Assembly: GCA_003696125.1 (NCBI GenBank) | Contig: RFHZ01000784.1 | Location: forward strand, 1-10,747 | DNA length: 10,747 nucleotides | DNA from: Nitrospinota bacterium | GTDB taxonomy: Bacteria > Tectomicrobia > Entotheonellia > J063 | Direction of reading: 5' to 3' | Shown: positions 7,085 to 10,747 of the stretch, one piece after another | Position numbering within the stretch: the stretch's first letter is position 1 | How the letters are laid out: every line of letters starts with the position of its first letter | Made by a program: the position numbers and the translations under genes | Notes under the pieces: model-generated | The model's database searches: none | What the model saw: the letters and a program-made list of their open reading frames with translations, nothing else | Told to the model about the DNA's origin: nothing

Positions 7085-7105
7085 CCCATCTTGCGGTCTT
7101 ATACC
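7078..7105 (+). promoter_or_regulatory. Promoter of the AhpD-like/ATP-grasp unit
   Basis: TTGTCA (7078-7083) is followed after 16 bp by TATACC (7100-7105). Six of the seven bases of TTGTCAA (7078-7084) serve as the -35 in each direction, so the two divergent promoters cannot easily be occupied together. Between the start site and the gene lies a small dyad GATGA-TTC-TCATC (7127-7139), a possible operator or short hairpin just upstream of the GGAGGT site. Confidence 0.45.
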
Positions 7106-7156
7106 CTATTAGGAAAGCGTAGAGCAGATGATTCTCATCCAAACGGAGGTAATCGC

Positions 7157-7741
7157 ATGGCCCGTATTCCCCCCATCGCCAAGACCGACGCTCCTGCTCC
7201 CATCGCTACCCTTCTGGAGCGGGCGGAACAGGAGTTGCCCCTGTTTCGCAATCAGATCGCTACCCTGGCCTATCTTCCCGGTCTGGCAGGACGATTCCTC
7301 GATCTCTACCTGGCCTTTCCCCAGGAGAGCCAGCTCCCTCGACATCTGGTCGAGCTGGCCATTCTCACCGTCTCCCATCTGCATGCCTGCCGGTACTGCG
7401 TTGTCCATCACACGGTGCTGGGAACCTGGCATGGGTTGAGGCCAGAACAGATCCAGGTGCTCCAGCAGGGTGACTGGGCTACCAGTCCCCTCTTCGATGC
7501 CACGGAAAAGCTGGTCATCACCTATGCAGAGCAGGTGACACGTGACGCCAACAGGGTGAGCGATACCCTGTTTCAGCAGTTGTGCGAGCACTTCTCCGCT
7601 GCCCAGATCGTGGAACTCACCCTGCGCATCACCCTGTGCGGGTTCTACAACAAGTTCAACCAGGCTCTGCAGATCGATATCGAGCCAGAAGCGGTACAGG
7701 CTCTCGGAGCTGTGTCTGGAAAAAAGAAAGCCGAACAATAA
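7157..7741 (+). CDS. AhpD-like carboxymuconolactone decarboxylase-family protein
   Basis: A 194-residue, helical protein. The motif ELAILTVSHLHACRYCVVHHT (in pieces: Glu66, then Cys78-x-x-Cys81, then His84/His85) is the AhpD-like core, in which the CxxC pair is redox active and the Glu and His assist proton transfer. Most such proteins act as alkylhydroperoxidase-type thiol oxidoreductases in the cytosol. Members lacking the CxxC are the true decarboxylases, so peroxidase-like chemistry is more likely here. The start is the ATG at 7157 with GGAGGT 6 nt upstream; an earlier in-frame ATG at 7091 would lie inside the promoter. It is the first gene of a two-gene unit, 33 bp before the ATP-grasp gene. 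The true substrate is unknown. Confidence 0.85.
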   Translation: MARIPPIAKTDAPAPIATLLERAEQELPLFRNQIATLAYLPGLAGRFLDLYLAFPQESQLPRHLVELAILTVSHLHACRYCVVHHTVLGTWHGLRPEQIQVLQQGDWATSPLFDATEKLVITYAEQVTRDANRVSDTLFQQLCEHFSAAQIVELTLRITLCGFYNKFNQALQIDIEPEAVQALGAVSGKKKAEQ

Positions 7742-7774
7742 CCGTTCCCCTATCCCCTAAAAGGAGGAGAGAGC

Positions 7775-8770
7775 ATGACGGCACCCATCGGGATACTCTA
7801 CGAACACCCAGAATGGTTCATCCCCCTGTTTGAGGCCCTGGATGAGCTGGGAACGCCTTACGAGCGTATCCTGGTTCATGAACACCATTTCGATCCGGCC
7901 CTCCACCCGCCCCCCTATCAGCTTGTGGTCAACCGGATGAGTCCTTCCGCCTATCTGCGCGGCCACGGCAGTGGAATTTTCTACACCGTGTCCTACCTCG
8001 CCTATCTGGAGGCCCATGGCGTGGCGGTTATCAACGGGAGTAATGCTTATCAGATCGAGATCTCTAAGGCCCGGCAACTGACCCTCTTTGAACAGGTAGG
8101 AGTCCGCTATCCCCGGGCACGCGTGATCAACCATCCTGCACAAGCCCTCCTTGCGGCTTCCGGTCTCCGCTATCCCCTGATTATCAAGCCCAACATCGGG
8201 GGGAGTGGAGCCAGGATCCAGCGCTTCGACACCCCAGAAGCCTTGCAGGAAGCGGCAACAGCAGGGAAAATCGACCTGGGTATCGATCAGACCGCCCTGG
8301 TGCAGGAATACCTCCCGGCCCGAGAGGGGTGTATCGTACGGGTAGAGGTACTCGATCATGCCTTCCTCTATGCGATCAAGGTCTATCCCAATCCGGATAG
8401 CGGGTTTAATCTCTGTCCGGCCGATATCTGCCAGGTCGGTACCACACCGGCCATGCCGACTGGTGCAAGTGATAACATCGTTGCCAATTACCTGGCCCAT
8501 CCCACCGAAAAACCCGGGTTGCGTATCGAGCCTTATACGCCCCCACCTGCGGTCATCGACCAGGTGTTAGCCCTTGCCCGTCAGGCGCATCTCGATGTGG
8601 GAGGGATCGAGTATCTGGTTAACGATCAGGATGGGGAACCCTACTTCTACGATGTGAATGCACTCTCCAACTTCGTTACTGCTGCCGAGCAGATCGTCGG
8701 GTTTAACCCGTACGCCCGTCTTGCCGCTTACATCACCCGGCGGGCCAAACTGGCCGGTGCCGCCGTATAG
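7775..8770 (+). CDS. ATP-grasp (RimK/GshB-like) carboxylate-amine ligase, substrate unknown
   Basis: A 331-residue protein with an excellent start (AAGGAGG before ATG). The N-terminal pre-ATP-grasp region (about 1-95) includes YQLVVNRMSPSAYLRGHG and AVINGSNAYQIEISK. The ATP-grasp fold follows: Lys98, the glycine-rich nucleotide loop PLIIKPNIGGSGAR (Lys138 and 142-145), the hinge strand ALVQEYL (Glu177), and the metal-binding end GGIEYL and FYDVNALSNF (Asp293, Asn295). Enzymes of this fold activate a carboxylate as acyl phosphate and join it to an amine or thiol. The RimK/LysX/glutathione synthetase branch is the closest by appearance, but I cannot name the substrate. Its tight linkage to a CxxC AhpD-like protein hints at a small thiol or peptide product; that is speculation. 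A hairpin follows its stop. Confidence 0.8.
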   Translation: MTAPIGILYEHPEWFIPLFEALDELGTPYERILVHEHHFDPALHPPPYQLVVNRMSPSAYLRGHGSGIFYTVSYLAYLEAHGVAVINGSNAYQIEISKARQLTLFEQVGVRYPRARVINHPAQALLAASGLRYPLIIKPNIGGSGARIQRFDTPEALQEAATAGKIDLGIDQTALVQEYLPAREGCIVRVEVLDHAFLYAIKVYPNPDSGFNLCPADICQVGTTPAMPTGASDNIVANYLAHPTEKPGLRIEPYTPPPAVIDQVLALARQAHLDVGGIEYLVNDQDGEPYFYDVNALSNFVTAAEQIVGFNPYARLAAYITRRAKLAGAAV

Positions 8771-8780
8771 AGCCCCTCGA

Positions 8781-8808
8781 CGGGAGGAGGGAGACTCCCC
8801 TTCTCCCG
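8781..8808. terminator. Hairpin between convergent genes, possible bidirectional terminator
   Basis: CGGGAGGAGGG (8781-8791) pairs with CCCCTTCTCCCG (8797-8808) through 11 bp including one G-U, around a 6-nt loop. It occupies most of the 59 bp between the convergent ATP-grasp and cysteine synthase genes, where a shared terminator is expected. No U-run follows on either strand, so efficiency is uncertain. Confidence 0.45.
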
Positions 8809-8829
8809 CCGGAAATCCTGTCCCCCTCT

Positions 8830-9759
8830 TCAATCCCAGAGATGGGTGCTGAAGTACCGCTCTCCCGTATCACAGAGGATGGTGACGATCTTCCCCTTGC
8901 GGATGCGACGGGCAATCTCCAGTGCACCGCGTATATATGCTCCAGAGGATTGTCCGACAAAGAGTCCCTGTCTGGCCAAGAGGGTGCACATCTCGTACGC
9001 CTCTTCCACCGTGACCGGGATCTTCTGGTCGATGATGGTCTCGTCCAAAATCTCCGGGACAATATCCTCGGGCTTGCCCAGGGGTTTGAGTCCCTCGATA
9101 CCGGGAAACTCGTCCGGGATAATTCCCCAGACTTCGATCTTGGGGTTATATTCCTTGAGACGACGACCGATACCGGTAATCGTCCCCCCGGTACCGATTC
9201 CGGCAACAAAGTGGGTCACCTCACCCCCGGTTTGCCGGAGAATCTCCTCACCGGTGGTATCGTAATGGGCCCGCCAGTTGTAGTCGTTCTTATACTGATT
9301 GCACCAGAAATAGCGTTCCGGATTCCGCATATACCGCCGTCGTACCTCACGCAGGGCCTCATCATATCCGAGCAGCGGATCGGTGAGAACGAGGCGTGCC
9401 CCATGGGCGATCATCCGCTTGCGTCTCTCGGCACTGGCATTTCCCGGTACCACCAACTCCACCTGGTAGCCGAGGATTCCCCCGATCATGGCATAGGCGA
9501 TCCCGGCGTTGCCCGAGGTCGAATCGAGGATGGTCTTATCCGGTGTCAATTCTCCTGAGCGGATCGCCTCGATGAGCATGCGCAGCACCGGTCGATCCTT
9601 GATCGAGCCACCAGGATTGAGAAATTCTGCCTTGGCATAGATCTCGACTTCCGGGAACTCCTGGGAGAAGAGGTCGATTTTTACTAAAGGTGTGTTCCCG
9701 ATAAGTTGCAAAAGCGGATAGCGAGCGACTATCTGCTGGAACGTTTCCCTCATGGTCAT
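8830..9759 (-). CDS. Cysteine synthase (PLP-dependent, CysK/CysM family)
   Basis: A 309-residue fold-type II PLP enzyme. It shows the family landmarks in order: LIGNTPLVKI (19-28), the PLP lysine Lys54 in NPGGSIKDRP, the substrate-binding loop STSGNAG (80-86), the PLP phosphate loop GIGTGGT (187-193) and GQSSGA near the C-terminus. It makes L-cysteine from an activated serine (O-acetylserine or O-phosphoserine) and sulfide or another sulfur donor. The sequence alone does not settle which. The length leaves no room for regulatory CBS domains, so a full cystathionine beta-synthase is unlikely, although the core resembles that branch as well. The ATG at 9759 is 8 nt after AAGGAG; a second ATG two codons on is possible. 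A terminator stands about 40 nt upstream in a roughly 350-nt leader, pointing to transcription attenuation. Confidence 0.92.
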   Translation of the reverse strand: MTMRETFQQIVARYPLLQLIGNTPLVKIDLFSQEFPEVEIYAKAEFLNPGGSIKDRPVLRMLIEAIRSGELTPDKTILDSTSGNAGIAYAMIGGILGYQVELVVPGNASAERRKRMIAHGARLVLTDPLLGYDEALREVRRRYMRNPERYFWCNQYKNDYNWRAHYDTTGEEILRQTGGEVTHFVAGIGTGGTITGIGRRLKEYNPKIEVWGIIPDEFPGIEGLKPLGKPEDIVPEILDETIIDQKIPVTVEEAYEMCTLLARQGLFVGQSSGAYIRGALEIARRIRKGKIVTILCDTGERYFSTHLWD

Positions 9760-9798
9760 GCATCCATCTCCTTTTTCCCTGCAGCCTTGTGTTAGCCT

Positions 9799-9859
9799 AA
9801 AAAAAATCCCCCTCTCCCAGCAACCCTGCCCTTCCAGGAGGAGCGCTCGAGAGAGGGGG
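9799..9859 (-). terminator. Attenuator terminator (T2) just before cysteine synthase
   Basis: On the minus strand CCCCCTCTC (9859-9851, arm D) pairs exactly with GAGAGGGGG (9816-9808, arm E), followed by ATTTTTTTT. The 34-nt loop can hold an inner CCTG/CAGG hairpin. Its position between a strong promoter and the gene, about 40 nt from the start codon, means it must be bypassed for expression. Confidence 0.7.
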
Positions 9860-9880
9860 AAATAAAAAACCCCCTCTCTC
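9849..9880 (-). promoter_or_regulatory. Antiterminator hairpin (arms C and D)
   Basis: GAGAGAGGGGG (minus, 9880-9870, arm C) pairs perfectly over 11 bp with CCCCCTCTCTC (9859-9849, arm D) around an A/U-only 10-nt loop. Arm D is also the 5' arm of T2, so this hairpin and T2 exclude each other. Arm C is also the 3' arm of the upstream T1 hairpin. Confidence 0.6.
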
Positions 9881-9922
9881 AGAGACAGCCCCCTGGCAGG
9901 GGTGTTACTCGAGATGCGGGGG
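9864..9922 (-). terminator. Upstream terminator-like hairpin (T1)
   Basis: On the minus strand CCCCC and TCTC within 9922-9911 (arm B) pair with GAGA and GGGGG of 9880-9870 (arm C), with a small internal bulge, followed by TTTTTTA. The loop contains CCCCT-GCC-AGGGG, a further small hairpin. It is weaker than T2 and competes with the antiterminator for arm C. Confidence 0.4.
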
Positions 9923-9995
9923 TCACTTGCTCGCGACGTCGGCGAAGATAACTCGAAATTAGCGTGCCGTCCGGGCGGGCGTCAGTAACCCCCGC
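9916..9995 (-). promoter_or_regulatory. Long-range leader stem (arms A and B)
   Basis: GCGGGGGTTACT (minus, 9995-9984, arm A) pairs over 12 bp with AGTGACCCCCGC (9927-9916, arm B), with a single G-U pair and 56 nt between. Arm B overlaps the 5' arm of T1, so formation of this stem blocks T1. Arm A lies inside the candidate leader ORF, a few codons after its Cys codons. Confidence 0.55.
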
Positions 9996-10084
9996 CTCAG
10001 ACAGATGCACCGGATCGGTTGTATGCTAGACATCTGCTTACCCAGGCTGTATGAAGATAAAGATTCCTCTCTAAGAGATACCAT
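9959..10084 (-). CDS. Candidate 41-codon leader peptide with Cys codons
   Basis: An ATG at 10084, the first on the predicted transcript and about 26 nt from its start, opens a 41-codon frame closed by TAA at 9959. Codons 26-28 read TGC-ATC-TGT (Cys-Ile-Cys), in the context IRCICLRRGLLTPARTAR. An internal ATG (codon 18, at 10033) would give a 24-residue version. Neither has a clear ribosome binding site, which is the main doubt. Support comes from position: it lies between a near-perfect promoter and an attenuator for cysteine synthase, and its Cys codons stand 8-14 nt before arm A. Cys-containing short upstream frames controlling sulfur genes are known in mycobacteria. The peptide itself is probably not functional; its translation would be. 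Confidence 0.45.
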   Translation of the reverse strand: MVSLREESLSSYSLGKQMSSIQPIRCICLRRGLLTPARTAR

Positions 10085-10104
10085 ATACTACCAGATACTA
10101 CCAG
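10085..10104 (-). repeat. Tandem 10-bp repeat at the leader transcript 5' end
   Basis: CTGGTAGTAT occurs twice in tandem on the minus strand (10104-10095 and 10094-10085), perfectly, between the predicted start site (about 10110) and the leader ATG. The next bases, ATGGTATC, partly continue the pattern. A 10-bp period matches one helical turn, so it could be a direct-repeat protein site, or an RNA element at the 5' end. Confidence 0.6.
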
Positions 10105-10116
10105 ACTCAACGCTAC

Positions 10117-10144
10117 ATTATACTGTTTCTCTCGTTCTTGTCAA
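10117..10144 (-). promoter_or_regulatory. Consensus sigma-A promoter of the cysteine synthase leader
   Basis: The minus strand has a perfect TTGACA (10144-10139), 16 bp, and a perfect TATAAT (10122-10117). The predicted start near 10110 gives about 350 nt of leader before the cysteine synthase ATG. A promoter this strong in front of a terminator fits control by attenuation. Confidence 0.8.
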
Positions 10145-10188
10145 GAGGGGAATCGAGACAAAATGCTCTTTCGTAGACGACGCATACA

Positions 10189-10217
10189 TTGACACCCGCT
10201 TTCCCGCCACGTATACT
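10189..10217 (+). promoter_or_regulatory. Near-consensus sigma-A promoter of the LivG-type operon
   Basis: TTGACA (10189-10194) is followed after exactly 17 bp by TATACT (10212-10217). The start site is expected near 10224, about 45 nt before the GTG start. Its -35 is 44 bp from the -35 of the divergent cysteine synthase promoter, leaving 10145-10188 as a shared upstream region with no clear motif. Confidence 0.75.
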
Positions 10218-10268
10218 ACTTCAGGAGTTCTTCACAGGGATAGACAGAAGGGAAGGAGGAAGGGAAGG

Positions 10269-10747
10269 GTGTCCTTACTGGAGACACGAGGACTGGTCAA
10301 GGATTTTGGTGGTCTGCGGGCGGTCAACGACATCTCTCTCCGGGTTGAGGAAGGAGAGATCGTGGGGATCATCGGTCCCAACGGCTCCGGGAAAACGACC
10401 TTTATCAACCTGATCATGGGCTTCCACCGGCCGGATGCGGGACAGGTCTTCTTCCAGGGAAGAGAGATTACCGGTCTCCCCCCGGAAGCCATTGCCCAGC
10501 GTGGGATCAGCAAGACGTTCCAGATCAGCCGTCCCTTTGCCGAGCTGTCGGTGTTACAGAACATGCTGGTGGCCGGCCTGCGGCTTCCCAAAGAGAGGCG
10601 CGAGGAGCGGGCCCGGACCCTCCTGCAGCTCGTCGATCTCCTCCCCCTCCAGCACCAGAAGGCAGGGGAACTCTCCTTTGGCCAGACCAAGCTCCTCGAG
10701 TTTGCCCGCCTCCTGATGCTCGATCCCCACCTGCTCCTGCTCGACGA
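10269..10747 (+). CDS. LivG-type branched-chain amino acid ABC transporter ATPase, 3' end outside window
   Basis: A frame of 159 codons plus 2 bases, open to the right edge. The GTG start is preceded by AAGGAGG and gives MSLLETRGLVKDFGGLRAVNDISLRV, a standard ABC opening (quoted in parts: MSLLETRGL, KDFGGLRAV). Walker A GPNGSGKTT is at 36-44, the Q-loop Gln85 is in ISKTFQISRPF, the signature LSFGQ is at 135-139 and Walker B LLLLD is at 155-159, where the window ends. The KTFQISRPF and LSFGQ-TKLLEFARLL wording is that of the LivG/HAAT subfamily, which powers uptake of branched-chain amino acids, or in some members urea or other small polar solutes, with LivF, LivH, LivM and a binding protein. 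Those genes should lie downstream. Being first in the operon right behind a promoter is consistent with this. About 90 residues are missing. Confidence 0.88.
   Translation, partial: MSLLETRGLVKDFGGLRAVNDISLRVEEGEIVGIIGPNGSGKTTFINLIMGFHRPDAGQVFFQGREITGLPPEAIAQRGISKTFQISRPFAELSVLQNMLVAGLRLPKERREERARTLLQLVDLLPLQHQKAGELSFGQTKLLEFARLLMLDPHLLLLD

Noticed and set aside
7091-7157. Start of the AhpD-like gene at 7091
   Set aside because: The ATG falls in the promoter region; GGAGGT directs the start at 7157.
9540-9763. Overlapping 75-codon frame starting at 9763 on the minus strand
   Set aside because: It is an out-of-frame shadow of the cysteine synthase start, with no family features.
9760-10110. 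T-box riboswitch for cysteine
   Set aside because: A TGCA trinucleotide context, AGTA and a terminator are present, but I find no GGTGGNACCGCG-like T-box sequence or normal Stem I pattern. The Cys-codon attenuator explains the arms better.
9760-10110. SAM-I, TPP or cobalamin riboswitch
   Set aside because: None of their conserved core sequences can be found in the leader on either strand.
1-10747. Mobile elements, CRISPR or phage sequence
   Set aside because: No transposase, integrase, spaced direct repeats or terminal inverted repeats were seen; the short repeats present are regulatory in scale.

Overview
The window comes from a bacterium with moderately high GC, strong Shine-Dalgarno sites (AGGAGG type) and consensus vegetative promoters (TTGACA/TATAAT). 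The mix of families suggests a Chloroflexota or related Terrabacteria lineage: a Vps10/BNR-repeat protein, a CysA-type tandem rhodanese, an XRE-type regulator with a large unrecognised C-terminal part, and an AhpD-like plus ATP-grasp pair. This placement is inference from family flavour only. I see no insertion sequences, CRISPR array, tRNA or rRNA.

Layout. 1-2542 (minus) is a Vps10/sortilin-type Asp-box protein whose C-terminal end lies outside the window. 2690-3157 (minus) is a SufE-family sulfur acceptor. 3316-4179 (minus) is a two-domain thiosulfate sulfurtransferase behind a near-consensus promoter with a palindrome over its -10. 4323-5735 (minus) is an exported PhoA-type alkaline phosphatase. 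5899-7005 (minus) is an HTH regulator. From promoters that share -35 bases with the regulator's, a two-gene unit runs the other way (plus): an AhpD-like carboxymuconolactone decarboxylase-family protein (7157-7741) and an ATP-grasp ligase (7775-8770). 8830-9759 (minus) is a cysteine synthase. 10269 to the end (plus) is the N-terminal half of a LivG-type ABC ATPase.

The most interesting part is the 509-base non-coding stretch between cysteine synthase and LivG. It holds two divergent, almost perfect promoters. The one facing cysteine synthase produces a leader RNA of about 350 nt. That leader has a possible 41-codon ORF with Cys codons at 26 and 28, followed by a chain of five mutually exclusive RNA arms ending in two terminator-like hairpins, the last about 40 nt before the cysteine synthase start. 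The pairing order gives a coherent attenuation scheme: a ribosome stalled at the Cys codons favours readthrough, while one that translates on favours termination. This is my reading of the sequence and is untested.

Several genes share a sulfur theme (SufE, rhodanese, cysteine synthase, a CxxC AhpD-like protein). They sit in separate transcription units, so any shared role is inferred.
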